Virus record (IMG/VR): IMGVR_UViG_3300034418_012525
Location: 1 to 45,790 of that record
Source: a virus
DNA: 45,790 nucleotides
Direction: 5' to 3' (one strand)
Both the position numbers and the translations under genes were made by a program. This document shows, piece by piece, positions 1 to 8,525 of this stretch. The notes under the pieces are model-generated. The model worked only from the letters and a program-made list of their open reading frames with translations, was not told where the DNA came from and searched no databases. The first letter of the stretch is position 1, and each line of letters starts with the position of its first letter.

Positions 1-1
1 T

Positions 2-1102
2 AAGGATGCGGATAAGGGCGCATATCCTGTTTGTCGTGCTGCTGGTGTTGCGGGTAAAATGACTCAAGCTGAAAAAGATTCTGCATGTCGTAGAAAACGT
101 AAAAAAGAAAAGGAAGATCCTCAATCAGGAAAGGGTCAAAAACCTACACGTATTAAAATTAAGAATTACAAAAACAAAAAGAAAAACGAGGCGATTGATA
201 AATTGGTTAATATGATTGTTGAAAGCCAAAACAAAAAACCGATTATTTCTGAGGAGTTACAATATCATTTGGATAATAAAATATCCATAAGTGAAACTAT
301 TTTTAGACACGGTAGTCCTAAATATTTTGATGTAATTAACGAAGCACGTAAATTATATAAACAAGGGATTGGTGAATGGTCTGAAGAGGATATTGAAATA
401 TTGGAATCAGAAAGAGGTAAGTTCTTTATCTATAAAGGTGAGAGATTACCTTTGGATTTTCCTTTGGTTAATGAGCAAGGGGAAGACACGTATTGGGCAA
501 CAGATGAGGGTAAAATAACTCTTCAAGATATTTTAGAACTTACCAAAGACATTAAAATTATTAACTTTCCAACTGAAAAATTGGCTAATATTGTCTTAAA
601 TTGGGATAATAATCCTGAGGAGATTGAACGAATTTCTCAAGTGGAAGTCTCATCTCAATATCCTATTTTAATTATGGTAGATGAGAATGGTAAAATTCTA
701 TGGATATTAGATGGAAACCATAGAGCACAAAAAGCATTAATATCTAAATCAGAAACCATACCTGCTAAACTTATTAAGCCTTCCGATTTAAATCCTATCG
801 CTAAAAAAATATTTGGTTTATCGGAAGCAGAATATAAAGGTAAAGATGTTAAATTGAATAAACCTAAGACGGGTGGACCTAAAAAGTGGTATGTTTATGT
901 TCGTGATCCAAAAACAGGTAACATCAAAAAGGTAACTTATGGATCACCTGTTATGACTGCCAAGTGGAATGATCCTGCGGCTCGCAAATCATTTGCCGCA
1001 AGACATCAGTGTCACAAAAAGAAAGATAAAACAAAGGCCGGTTATTGGGCGTGTCGTGCACATAAAGATTTTGGTAAAAATGTATCAGGAAGATACTGGT
1101 AA
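2..1102 (+). CDS. ParB-like domain phage protein, 5' end outside window
   Basis: The reading frame is open from base 2, so the gene begins upstream of the window; the first internal Met is at 59. A Lys/Arg/Cys-rich stretch comes first. Around residues 215-228 (counted from that Met) comes WILDGNHRAQKAL, the signature of a ParB/sulfiredoxin-like fold. A basic C-terminal domain of about 75 residues has paired Cys and ends YWACRAHKDFGKNVSGRYW. I associate this C-terminal type with uncharacterised proteins of marine T4-like phages, from memory of the pattern. The ParB-like fold can bind nucleotides or cut DNA, but no activity can be assigned here. [I/V]xE motifs (IVESQ, IISEE) occur near residues 53-66. 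It lies 17 bases before the cupin-like gene on the same strand. Confidence 0.7.
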   Translation, partial: KDADKGAYPVCRAAGVAGKMTQAEKDSACRRKRKKEKEDPQSGKGQKPTRIKIKNYKNKKKNEAIDKLVNMIVESQNKKPIISEELQYHLDNKISISETIFRHGSPKYFDVINEARKLYKQGIGEWSEEDIEILESERGKFFIYKGERLPLDFPLVNEQGEDTYWATDEGKITLQDILELTKDIKIINFPTEKLANIVLNWDNNPEEIERISQVEVSSQYPILIMVDENGKILWILDGNHRAQKALISKSETIPAKLIKPSDLNPIAKKIFGLSEAEYKGKDVKLNKPKTGGPKKWYVYVRDPKTGNIKKVTYGSPVMTAKWNDPAARKSFAARHQCHKKKDKTKAGYWACRAHKDFGKNVSGRYW

Positions 1103-1119
1103 TAATCAACCCATAAGTT

Positions 1120-1665
1120 ATGATTTATCAACAAAAAAATATCAGTTTAAACATATTTGAAAGGATTTTTAAAGAATCCGTGGATACCGATGAGTTGAAA
1201 TGGCATAAAGATCAATATGACAGAAAAGTTTTTGTTAAAGAATCTAATAATTGGAAATTACAAATGGATGATGAGTTACCTGTTGTTTTGGAAAGAGGAA
1301 AAACTTATTTTATACCAAAAGAAACTTATCACAGGGTAATTAAAGGACAAGACGATTTGGTTATCATTATTGATGAATCATCAGATAAGGTCTTTGAAAA
1401 TAAAAAAATTACCATACCTAACAATGTTTTATCAAACATGAAAATGGGTTATTATTTATTAAAAGAAGATAAAAACAAATACATACGTGATATTATTGAA
1501 AGCAAATCTGCAACAATACTTGAATTAAAAGAGATGAAAAAGTATTTTGATTCAAAACGTACCAACATTATACAAGAAAATAAGGTCCGAAAAAAATCGG
1601 ACCTTGAACATATGATGCACGGAGGTAACAGTGGTTATTTATGGTTAATCTCCCTGTTCGGGTGA
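1120..1665 (+). CDS. Cupin-like small phage protein
   Basis: A 181-residue protein. Residues about 20-85 have a cupin-like beta-rich layout: WHKDQYDRKVFV, then WKLQMDDELPVVLERG, then YFIPKETYHRVIKG. Similar short cupin-type proteins (W-x-L-Q-x-D-x-x-LP... IPK-x-x-YHR-x-IKG) occur in T4-like phages of marine bacteria. The role is unknown; a sugar- or small-ligand-binding barrel is the usual guess. The C-terminal third is helical and charged. The last 27 codons contain a perfect 9-bp inverted repeat (1582-1605). The end overlaps the convergent gene at 1645 by 21 bases, so the extreme C-terminus may not be conserved. The ATG at 1120 is the first in frame after a stop codon. Confidence 0.65.
   Translation: MIYQQKNISLNIFERIFKESVDTDELKWHKDQYDRKVFVKESNNWKLQMDDELPVVLERGKTYFIPKETYHRVIKGQDDLVIIIDESSDKVFENKKITIPNNVLSNMKMGYYLLKEDKNKYIRDIIESKSATILELKEMKKYFDSKRTNIIQENKVRKKSDLEHMMHGGNSGYLWLISLFG
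1582..1605. terminator. Perfect 9-bp hairpin near convergent gene ends
   Basis: AAGGTCCGA, a six-A loop, then TCGGACCTT: a perfect stem of nine pairs, extendable by one U-G pair. It sits inside the last codons of the cupin-like gene and just beyond the stop of the minus-strand gene at 1645. Neither side has a long T tract (the minus-strand continuation is ATTTTCTTG), so termination is plausible for the leftward late transcript but unproven. Confidence 0.4.
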
Positions 1666-1839
1666 TTTGTATTTATTTACGGGTGTTGGTGTTGGCACCA
1701 TTTTCACACGAAAATCTTTATTTACCATGAAATCAGGTTGGATCACATAAAAGTAATCAATTGCACTATCAACCGATGCGGACTCAGTTTCCATAAAAAC
1801 TCTATCCCCCTTATAGAGGACATAACGATTTAATGACAT
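1645..1839 (-). CDS. Small hypothetical protein, 64 aa
   Basis: No family recognised. The 64-residue product has a beta-rich N-terminal half (MSLNRYVLYKGDRVFMETES) and a Pro-rich tail (VPTPTPVNKY). It is the last gene of the leftward block, converging on the cupin-like gene. Upstream on its own strand is TATATTTG, which fits the Bacteroidota -7 pattern TAnnTTTG, though no clear -33 partner was found. The ATG at 1839 is the first in frame. Its real status rests on co-orientation with its neighbours. Confidence 0.45.
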   Translation of the reverse strand: MSLNRYVLYKGDRVFMETESASVDSAIDYFYVIQPDFMVNKDFRVKMVPTPTPVNKYKSPEQGD

Positions 1840-1856
1840 AACAAACGAATTATAGG

Positions 1857-1877
1857 ATTTGTAATTTTTTTACAAAT
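1857..1877. other. 8-bp AT-rich hairpin between small genes
   Basis: ATTTGTAA, five T, then TTACAAAT. It lies between the stop of the 83-residue gene (1881) and the start of the 64-residue gene (1839). There is no T tract beyond the stem in the minus direction. It may be a weak terminator or pausing site, or an accident of AT-rich sequence. Confidence 0.25.
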
Positions 1878-1880
1878 ATA

Positions 1881-2132
1881 TTACTTTTTTTTCTTTGGAC
1901 AAAATTTTCCCGAACATCTTTTGTTTCCGTGTACGTCGGGCATCTTTCCTTTGCAAACTTGAACTGCGTACCCATTAGCGTAAGCTGAGGGGTATACTTC
2001 ATATTTAGCTTTTGCTGCGGTAATACCTCTTTTACAAAGGGTTGTGTCCTTCTTCTTAGATTTTTTCTTCTCGTCAATTAATGTTTTAACTATTGTTTTG
2101 TATTGACTCTCTGTAATTATTAACTGTATCAT
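1881..2132 (-). CDS. Small Cys-containing phage protein with ITE leader
   Basis: An 83-residue basic protein. The N-terminus is MIQLIITESQYKTIV. A core TLCKRGITAAKAKYEVYPS followed by AYANGYAVQVCKG continues to RCSGKFCPKKKK, with four Cys. The YPSAYANG-type core recurs in small proteins of unknown function in large marine phages. The start matters: ATG 2132 overlaps the stop of the upstream gene (2129), giving the hydrophobic IITE leader that resembles T4 capsid-targeting sequences. A competing 75-codon frame at 1850-2077 lacks this conserved core and is treated as a shadow. Localisation inside the capsid is an inference. Confidence 0.65.
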   Translation of the reverse strand: MIQLIITESQYKTIVKTLIDEKKKSKKKDTTLCKRGITAAKAKYEVYPSAYANGYAVQVCKGKMPDVHGNKRCSGKFCPKKKK

Positions 2133-3640
2133 TTTCTATCTACTATTTGGAACTTTATCTGTCTTTTATAAGTATTAACTTCTCTATCAGTGTTAACTTT
2201 TAGGTCAACAAAATATTCATTAGGTATTTTATCTGAAGTATCTAATATGAAATAGTGACCGTCTGGTGTTCTATTAATTTCAGTCCAGTCTTGTACTTGA
2301 ACTTCTGTTGTGCCTTCTCTTACATAAATACGGTAATATGCGTCAACTTTATTGAGTACTTCCCTTGTGGTATATGCTTTTTTAACAATAACCCCCACTT
2401 TGCGAATATCACCACCGAGTATTTTTTCATCTTGTTTTAGACCATAAAAATCAAACCCATATAATGATGGTTCTTGGTTGGTTGATCCTATTTGATAAAA
2501 ATCAGAAAGGGGTCTTAAAACGAATTCATTTTCCACATCAGATATGGATGTTCCGTTAATTGATAGACCTTTCCACGTATCATAGACCATACAAGGTACC
2601 GTAGTTGCTGTTAGACCGCTTATCGTCACCTCATAGACCCCCTTAGTCACCTGACAGGTAGAAAGTCCCGTAAAACCATTTATTTGGTCTCCGTTGATAT
2701 CTACCAGGTCCACCGTTGGGTTTGCATCCAAACTTTGGGGTTGACCTTGAGCGTATGAGTACAGATATAATTTATTTTGTTTTGTTTCATAGAAGATATT
2801 TCTATCATCTTGAATTAAGTCATCATAATTAGTTTCCAAATAGGGTTCATAAAACGTTTGAGTATGTCTTGTGAAAAACCCGACCGAACTATTTTCAGTA
2901 AGACCTGTTATATTTTCTATTTCAGGTCTAAAGGCGATACCCCATCCTGTGGTTCCAGTGGTTGCCCCCGTTAAGATGTTATTAATTTCATCGGTCATAT
3001 CAAATTCAATATCTTCATTTCCGAATTCAAAATGTTGAACATCCACGATGGTTAATGCTGAATAATTAAAGACCGCACTGGATCCCGTTAAAGAGTTTGT
3101 ATTATCATATATTCCTGGTGTGGTCCATCCTGATATGGTTTGAGAATTAAACCAATTGGAAGGACGAGTTGAATAAGACTTATCATTTGGGGGTGATTGT
3201 CTATAGAACATGGAATCAAATGAGTTGGTGGTATTTGCATCATAATAATCATAACCCACACCTTCATCCCATATTTGACCTTGACCAGTTGTTCCTGATA
3301 CCTTTGGTATTCTAAATAAGATTAAATCAAATGAAGTGGCACGTCTTCTTCCGTTGCTCCATTGTTTATTTAACAATTCTTGATCAAAAGATGATGAATT
3401 GGTCATTCTTAATGTATGTGTGATGTTTTTGCTACATCCCGTTGAAATGGTATTGTTTGAAATGCGATTTCTTAACTCATCAAGATCAATATCAAAAATA
3501 AAACGAGAATATCCTTTTGGGGAGATTAAATTATCCACGCTACCAAAAAATAATTCAGCAACAGGATTTCTTCCCGTATTTACATCAGAATTATAAACAA
3601 TTGTGTTATTTCTATTGAAATAAGATTTATATATTGACAT
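2129..3640 (-). CDS. Large virion-type structural protein
   Basis: A 503-residue beta-rich protein with many Asn, Ser, Thr, Tyr and Gly, typical of tail-fibre or baseplate-associated virion proteins. Residues about 30-270 resemble a DNRLRE-type jelly-roll: a DIDLDELRNRI strand, then an FDMTDEINNILTG helix, then FFTRHTQTFYEPYLETNY. The C-terminal half has repeated beta segments that look Ig-like (GDQINGFTGLSTCQVTKGVY; VQDWTEINRTPDG). It directly follows the gp5-like gene with an 18-base gap containing the octamer TATTTATA 12 bases from its ATG. Baseplate or fibre attachment is the likely role; no receptor-binding specificity can be read. Confidence 0.6.
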   Translation of the reverse strand: MSIYKSYFNRNNTIVYNSDVNTGRNPVAELFFGSVDNLISPKGYSRFIFDIDLDELRNRISNNTISTGCSKNITHTLRMTNSSSFDQELLNKQWSNGRRRATSFDLILFRIPKVSGTTGQGQIWDEGVGYDYYDANTTNSFDSMFYRQSPPNDKSYSTRPSNWFNSQTISGWTTPGIYDNTNSLTGSSAVFNYSALTIVDVQHFEFGNEDIEFDMTDEINNILTGATTGTTGWGIAFRPEIENITGLTENSSVGFFTRHTQTFYEPYLETNYDDLIQDDRNIFYETKQNKLYLYSYAQGQPQSLDANPTVDLVDINGDQINGFTGLSTCQVTKGVYEVTISGLTATTVPCMVYDTWKGLSINGTSISDVENEFVLRPLSDFYQIGSTNQEPSLYGFDFYGLKQDEKILGGDIRKVGVIVKKAYTTREVLNKVDAYYRIYVREGTTEVQVQDWTEINRTPDGHYFILDTSDKIPNEYFVDLKVNTDREVNTYKRQIKFQIVDRK

Positions 3641-3652
3641 GCCTTTTTTTTA

Positions 3653-3660
3653 TATAAATA
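3653..3660 (-). promoter_or_regulatory. Late-promoter-like octamer TATTTATA
   Basis: Minus-strand GTATTTATA, 12 bases before the ATG at 3640, between two tightly packed virion genes. Member of the recurrent octamer set described in the findings. Confidence 0.5.
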
Positions 3661-3661
3661 C

Positions 3662-5203
3662 TTAGTTAATCCGAATATTTTTGTTAAGTATTTTATCTGA
3701 GGCATCATATAATTCTTTTAATAATTCATCAACCGATCTTCCCGTTGATGATACGGGTACAGGGGGTACACCAGGAAATGGATGAACGTGTGAAATTAAA
3801 AATTCAACAATCAATTGCAAAAGTTCCAATAACTCTTCACCCCTCACCACAGATGAGGTATTCGGCTCAATCTGATCAGCCAACAGACTTTCACTTACCC
3901 CATATAAAGTATTTGATAAATCCACCTTCGTTTTTCCTGGTATCTGAGAAAGATGTGATAACAAATAAATTTGATCAGATCCTTGAATATTAACCGTTTT
4001 GTTGGATGAAACAACTTCTTTTGGAAGTACAGTCGTTTCCAAAACTTCAAACGGAACATTTTTGTTTTTCTGATCATAAACCAAACCATAAAACTCGTTA
4101 CTTGAATCAACTGGATTTTTAACCAACGACTGCAAAGTTTCCATATTTTCAATTTCTTGAGCAGAAAATGATGATGAAGAAAGATTTCTTTCATATATAA
4201 TCTTTCTTAATAAACTTGATGGTCTATAATAAAACGGAAACTTCTCATCTTCTCTAAATGTCCTTTCACCCGAAACAGTTAAACCAGGATATCTCGTGTT
4301 AACCTCCAACGAACTTAAATCACCTTGTTTAATCCGAGTTAACACCAAATTGATTATGTTACAATAATCATCCAAAGATACCGTTTGGTTAATATTAATC
4401 CTGTTTCTTAAGAATTTTAAAGATGAAACATCAGATGACACATTTAAATTATCTGTTGATACCTGTTCATCCGGCTTTAAAGAATAAATTAAAATTGAAC
4501 CCGTAAATGAATTTTGTGAATTCTCAGGGTTGTCCAAATTATATTCCACCAATATCCTAACCCTTGTGGTTTGTTTTTGAAATTCAAAATATTTTGACGG
4601 ATCCAAATAAAGAGTCTGACTATCATATTTGGTTAATTGAATAAATGATCTTTGATCATACCTGTTCGGAATTTCACGAGCACCGTGATTAACATTCTTC
4701 CCCGCCCTTAACAATAACTCATTCCCCTTTATGATTACATCAGCAGTACCCTTACCATAAATGGCAATATCATCAGGGTTCGCATACACACCTTTATACC
4801 TTTCTTCTTCACCACCATTTACAATAATGTCTCTGTAACTAAGTCTCTGAGACCCGCTTTCTAAATGTGTCTGTGCTGAGTCATAACCCTCATCAGGAAC
4901 CGTGGTCGGTGACGAATAAATTCCCGAAATGTAAAACTTATCTTTGTTCTTATCATAATCAGGATCCGTAAAAAGAACGTGAACATAATTCTCGTCTTGT
5001 GGCGTTACATTTAAAAAATAAGGCAATAAAGGAAGAACCAAAAAAGGATCATTCTCACCCCATGGAACATGAGGTATGGATTCAAGTTCCGTTCGGTTCT
5101 GTGTAGTAACGTGTGCACGAATTCTACCTAACCTTAGGGGGTCGTTATTATCCAATACGACCGCAGGAAATATAATTCTATTATTTCTATTAAAAAGACT
5201 CAT
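3662..5203 (-). CDS. gp5: gp5-like baseplate hub/spike protein with OB-fold
   Basis: A 513-residue protein. The N-terminal ~120 residues match the OB-fold of T4 gp5-type baseplate proteins: VVLDNNDPLRLGRIRAHV, then HVPWGENDPFLVLPLLPYF, then YVHVLFTDPDYDKNKDKFYISG. In T4, gp5 forms the central spike and carries a lysozyme domain. No obvious lysozyme catalytic triad is visible here, so cell-wall lysis may reside elsewhere. The C-terminus has a stretch (LLQLIVEFLISHVHPFPGVPP) like other phage spike or hub proteins with a metal-binding His pair. It overlaps the upstream 65-residue gene by four bases (ATGA), implying coupled translation. The family assignment is good; the exact T4 counterpart is less sure. 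Confidence 0.7.
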   Translation of the reverse strand: MSLFNRNNRIIFPAVVLDNNDPLRLGRIRAHVTTQNRTELESIPHVPWGENDPFLVLPLLPYFLNVTPQDENYVHVLFTDPDYDKNKDKFYISGIYSSPTTVPDEGYDSAQTHLESGSQRLSYRDIIVNGGEEERYKGVYANPDDIAIYGKGTADVIIKGNELLLRAGKNVNHGAREIPNRYDQRSFIQLTKYDSQTLYLDPSKYFEFQKQTTRVRILVEYNLDNPENSQNSFTGSILIYSLKPDEQVSTDNLNVSSDVSSLKFLRNRININQTVSLDDYCNIINLVLTRIKQGDLSSLEVNTRYPGLTVSGERTFREDEKFPFYYRPSSLLRKIIYERNLSSSSFSAQEIENMETLQSLVKNPVDSSNEFYGLVYDQKNKNVPFEVLETTVLPKEVVSSNKTVNIQGSDQIYLLSHLSQIPGKTKVDLSNTLYGVSESLLADQIEPNTSSVVRGEELLELLQLIVEFLISHVHPFPGVPPVPVSSTGRSVDELLKELYDASDKILNKNIRIN

Positions 5204-5397
5204 TTTGGAATTCTTTGTTCATATTCTTTTAATACCTTATGGTAAATTTTTTCCGTTGAATCTAAATGATGTGTCAAATCAATAATTAATTTTTTTGTTT
5301 TTTCAAAATCATCACGGAGATACCCTAAAACTCTTACCAAATCTTTGTTGGGTGAGTTTTTGTAATCATCAATTATATCCATAATATCCTTTTCCAT
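5200..5397 (-). CDS. Small helical protein in baseplate block
   Basis: A 65-residue charged, mostly helical protein (LVRVLGYLRDDFEKTKKLI) with a likely short coiled coil. No family recognised. It sits between the 648-residue structural gene (2-base gap) and the gp5-like gene (4-base overlap), so it is almost certainly co-translated with them. A small baseplate chaperone or adaptor is a reasonable guess from position only. Confidence 0.6.
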   Translation of the reverse strand: MEKDIMDIIDDYKNSPNKDLVRVLGYLRDDFEKTKKLIIDLTHHLDSTEKIYHKVLKEYEQRIPK

Positions 5398-5399
5398 AA

Positions 5400-7346
5400 T
5401 TAAAGTTTTTTTCCGTTAAGTGATACAGGACCTGCAGGTGTAATCATAGCAACACTCACTTTACCATTTTCAGTTTCTTCTTGATCCATACCATCAATTG
5501 ACGATTTTAAAAATTGTAAAACTTGATTCGGTGATCCATCAGGTAATGCACCTGTTGGTAATCCTTTTTTTTGCATTTCTTCAATTGCGTTTGCAAATGC
5601 CCTTATTCTTGAAAAACCAGGTAATAATCCCGCACTTAATAATGCAAATGATGGTATTTGAATTCCACCAATTGAAACTAAATTCAATAATTTTAGTATT
5701 TCATCTATTACACTTTCACATTTCCTATAATCAATTATTGCATTGGTTAATTGTAAAAGTACATATAAAATTCTTGTAATAATTGTAATTTGTTTGTTTG
5801 TTGTTTCTTTTGCAATTTCCAATAATAAAATCTGAACAAGTTCTCTTATATTTTCTTTTAATAATATAAAAAGTTCTTCAACAAAAATTGCACCCAATCT
5901 AGTTACGGCATTTACCGTAAATTTTCTTAAGTTTGTTACAAAAGTTTCAAAATCTTCAACACTATCAATATTCGTGTTACCTACCAATCTTAACGCAACC
6001 ATAATTCCCAAAACGGCTTTTGGTGTTAATAATGAAAGAAATACAGTTCTAGGTAAGTCTCTTAATAAGTCAAATTTCATTGACAAATTAATATTTAATG
6101 AAGGTGAGATTAAGTTTTTCCAATCATTATTATTTGAAGTTTTATTGATCATCTCAATAAAAGCTTCCACTTTTTGACCATCAGGTAATTGTCTTATTTC
6201 TCTAATATCATTAAGAACTTGTTCCGTATTTACCGGTAGTTTTATATTATCACAATCGGTAAATTCGGTTACACCTAATTGAAAATCACTAATTTCATTT
6301 TCAATAATTCTTAAATCTATTGGTGAAAATTGAAAAAATGATTGATCTAAATTATCTAATTGACCTAATTTGGCTGTTCCGGCAACATCAATTTCTTGGT
6401 TATCATCAAAACATAAACCTAATATTCTACTTAATAATAATCCAAACTTATCCTGATCTTGTTTTTGATCCACACTTATTTTTGCGCTAATATCAAATGA
6501 ATTTAATATGCTGTTCATTAAATTATTTATGATATTATCAAAATCTACTATCTCTATTGATTTAAAATAATCACTTATCAAATCAGAAATGTTATTACCT
6601 GATTGTCTGGCTTTTGGTATTATTTCGTAAAAATCATCAAATTCAAAACCACCACCCGGTAATGGTCTTTGATTGGTATATTTAATATCAAATAAATTGT
6701 TATTAGATATTCCTTGTAATGTAAAAGTACTTTGGTTTTGAGTTAAATTATATAATTCTCTATTAAGTGAAAATGGAAATTGACCACTACCTGTAGATTG
6801 GGATTCATACTCTAAATCCCAAGGTCCCTGATTGAAAGAATTTTTTAAAGTTTTTTTAAAGTCAATTTGTTTTAACTTTATATAAACTGGCACATTTGGA
6901 TTATATGTTTCCTCTTGAGAACAACCAGCGGCTTTAATTGTTTCTTCAGTGAATATCTCACCAATTCTTGATTTTGTATTTTGAGATGCTTGTAAAAGTT
7001 GTTCTAATATAAAATCAATCGTATTTGAATTAATATTCGGTCTTTCAGGTGCGATCGTATTTATATTAATATTTGGTTTTAAATTAATATTCGGTCTTTC
7101 AGGTACAATAATTCTCAATAAATCAATTAATTCCTCAAACTGACCTTTAATTTGTTGTTGTGCTTTTTGACGAACATCTCCAAGAGAATTAAGTTGTTTT
7201 AGGGCTTCTGATTTTGTTTTTTCAAAGTTATTACCAGAATTGTTTAAAAAATCTCTTCCTTTTTCTGAAATACTTTCATTTGCAGATTTGATCGCATTCG
7301 TCTTACTTTTTGCTTCATCATATGATTTTGATAGATCTAATGGCAT
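5400..7346 (-). CDS. Large putative baseplate/virion protein with 18-aa repeat
   Basis: A 648-residue protein of unrecognised family. It has a charged helical N-terminus (residues 1-75), then two copies of an 18-residue unit based on APERPNINxN (about residues 83-110). A middle part is rich in Asn and Gln. The C-terminal ~230 residues are hydrophobic helices (VFLSLLTPKAVLGIMVALRL, ILYVLLQLTNAIIDY, FALLSAGLLPGF). Those segments could be membrane-interacting or simply buried packing helices. The position upstream of the gp5-like gene inside a late block suggests a baseplate-hub or membrane-penetration part. It is long for T4 gp27 or gp48, and I could not match it to either. Confidence 0.6.
   Translation of the reverse strand: MPLDLSKSYDEAKSKTNAIKSANESISEKGRDFLNNSGNNFEKTKSEALKQLNSLGDVRQKAQQQIKGQFEELIDLLRIIVPERPNINLKPNININTIAPERPNINSNTIDFILEQLLQASQNTKSRIGEIFTEETIKAAGCSQEETYNPNVPVYIKLKQIDFKKTLKNSFNQGPWDLEYESQSTGSGQFPFSLNRELYNLTQNQSTFTLQGISNNNLFDIKYTNQRPLPGGGFEFDDFYEIIPKARQSGNNISDLISDYFKSIEIVDFDNIINNLMNSILNSFDISAKISVDQKQDQDKFGLLLSRILGLCFDDNQEIDVAGTAKLGQLDNLDQSFFQFSPIDLRIIENEISDFQLGVTEFTDCDNIKLPVNTEQVLNDIREIRQLPDGQKVEAFIEMINKTSNNNDWKNLISPSLNINLSMKFDLLRDLPRTVFLSLLTPKAVLGIMVALRLVGNTNIDSVEDFETFVTNLRKFTVNAVTRLGAIFVEELFILLKENIRELVQILLLEIAKETTNKQITIITRILYVLLQLTNAIIDYRKCESVIDEILKLLNLVSIGGIQIPSFALLSAGLLPGFSRIRAFANAIEEMQKKGLPTGALPDGSPNQVLQFLKSSIDGMDQEETENGKVSVAMITPAGPVSLNGKKL
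7028..7104 (-). repeat. In-frame 54-bp tandem repeat
   Basis: An identical 23-base segment starts at 7028 and at 7082 (beginning AATTAATATTCGG on the plus strand), 54 bases apart. The spacing is exactly 18 codons, so the repeat preserves the reading frame of the 648-residue gene and encodes the PERPNIN units. Confidence 0.85.
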
Positions 7347-7360
7347 TTTTACAAATTTAA

Positions 7361-7732
7361 TTAAAGTTTATAACCATCACCACCTGTTTCATTATCAACA
7401 TCCTTATTGATAAGATTTTGTAAAAATTCGTCATCCATTTCACTCAATACAAAATTATCTGCTTCAGTGTTTGTGGATTTTTCCCATATGGAAGATTGTA
7501 GTTTTGAAAGAGTTAGTTTTTTCTCAATGGTATCATTAACAATTTTTTGTTGTTCTTTGATAACAGGACCAATAACTTGCATATCTTCAGGATCTTTTAA
7601 CATCGCCAACATTTTATTTTGTATTCTAATAGCGGTCCCTCTCTGTTCCACAAGTTCATTATAGATTTCTTGCATCAGTGCCAATACTGAATCTTTATTA
7701 AGTTGAATCTGTTTTTTCTTTGGTCTTGACAT
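7361..7732 (-). CDS. Helical hypothetical protein heading the baseplate block
   Basis: A 123-residue, highly charged helical protein (NKDSVLALMQEIYNELVEQR; VIKEQQKIVNDTIEKKLTLS) with an acidic C-terminus. No family recognised. Length and helicity would fit a small terminase subunit or a tail chaperone, but no defining motif is visible. It is the first gene after the gp55-like sigma gene and has its own TATTTATA octamer six bases upstream of the ATG, so it looks like the leading gene of a late transcription unit. Confidence 0.6.
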   Translation of the reverse strand: MSRPKKKQIQLNKDSVLALMQEIYNELVEQRGTAIRIQNKMLAMLKDPEDMQVIGPVIKEQQKIVNDTIEKKLTLSKLQSSIWEKSTNTEADNFVLSEMDDEFLQNLINKDVDNETGGDGYKL

Positions 7733-7738
7733 AGTATC

Positions 7739-7746
7739 TATAAATA
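7739..7746 (-). promoter_or_regulatory. Late-promoter-like octamer TATTTATA
   Basis: Minus-strand ATATTTATA, six bases before the ATG at 7732 and 14 bases beyond the stop of the late sigma gene. If the octamer is a -10 element, the mRNA would be nearly leaderless. Confidence 0.5.
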
Positions 7747-7760
7747 TATCGGAATTTAAT

Positions 7761-8525
7761 TTATAGGTTATTTAACTTTTTGACAATTTCGTAATATAGA
7801 TCTTTATATTTCTTCATTGAATTACGTATTTCTTTTGTGTTCAAATTAGTCATTTCCCTTAGTGAAAGTAAGATTACATTTTTGTTGAATTTTTTATTTT
7901 CTGCACCTTGAAATATGACTTCATAATCAGAAAACAAGTCAATCAATGCATAACCTAATTTTAATTCATTGTTGTTTAATTCTGTTTCCTCAATATATTG
8001 TTCTAATTCTTTAGTAAATCGTATTATAACATCCGCGGCATCAATTTTTTCGTGTTCAATATAATAAATCATATCAGGACGATTTTCAATCTTACTTGTA
8101 ATGTCCTCATATGATATTTTTCTATTTTGTTCCTTTTGATCCTTAATCAACTGACCCATTAAATAATTCTTACATATGGTACCAAAATAAGAATATGCCT
8201 TTTTGTTACGTTCAGGTTTGAATTTTTCTACTTTGGTGATCAAAAAAGAATGTGTGTCATTATGTATTTCACGAAAATCCATATCCTTACGATAAAGTTT
8301 ATACCTTCTAATGATTGAAGATATCATCTTATCTAACGGATGTCTAAGATATTCGTTATAAATTTCGTTTTTTTCTTGAAAAGTGTCAGCAGACAAAAAC
8401 ATTTTAACCGCTTCTTCTTCACGCGTGTCAAAATAATTTGCCTGTTTAGCTTTTCTGCCTCTTTTTTTTGGTTTTGGATCTTCTGATAAATTTTCAGAAG
8501 ATCCTGTAAATTTTTCCAAGAACAT
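7761..8525 (-). CDS. gp55: gp55-like late-transcription sigma factor
   Basis: A 254-residue protein. After a basic N-terminus (KPKKRGRKAK) comes a sigma70 region-2-like segment, about residues 60-135: LDKMISSIIRRYKLYRKDMD, then FLITKVEKFKPERNKKAYSY, then FGTICKNYLMGQLIKDQK. This is the pattern of T4 gp55, the minimal sigma that recognises late promoters with the sliding clamp and gp33. No full region 4 is evident, as in gp55. T4 gp55 is 185 residues, so this one has extra length at the C-terminus. It is the last gene of the long middle operon (1-base TAATG overlap with the preceding glycosyltransferase), placed right before the first late octamer. That placement supports a switch function. 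Confidence 0.75.
   Translation of the reverse strand: MFLEKFTGSSENLSEDPKPKKRGRKAKQANYFDTREEEAVKMFLSADTFQEKNEIYNEYLRHPLDKMISSIIRRYKLYRKDMDFREIHNDTHSFLITKVEKFKPERNKKAYSYFGTICKNYLMGQLIKDQKEQNRKISYEDITSKIENRPDMIYYIEHEKIDAADVIIRFTKELEQYIEETELNNNELKLGYALIDLFSDYEVIFQGAENKKFNKNVILLSLREMTNLNTKEIRNSMKKYKDLYYEIVKKLNNL

Noticed and set aside
1850-2077. Alternative 75-codon minus-strand frame
   Set aside because: Overlaps the 83-codon frame that carries the conserved YPSAYANG core and paired Cys; Lys-rich content looks like a frame shadow.
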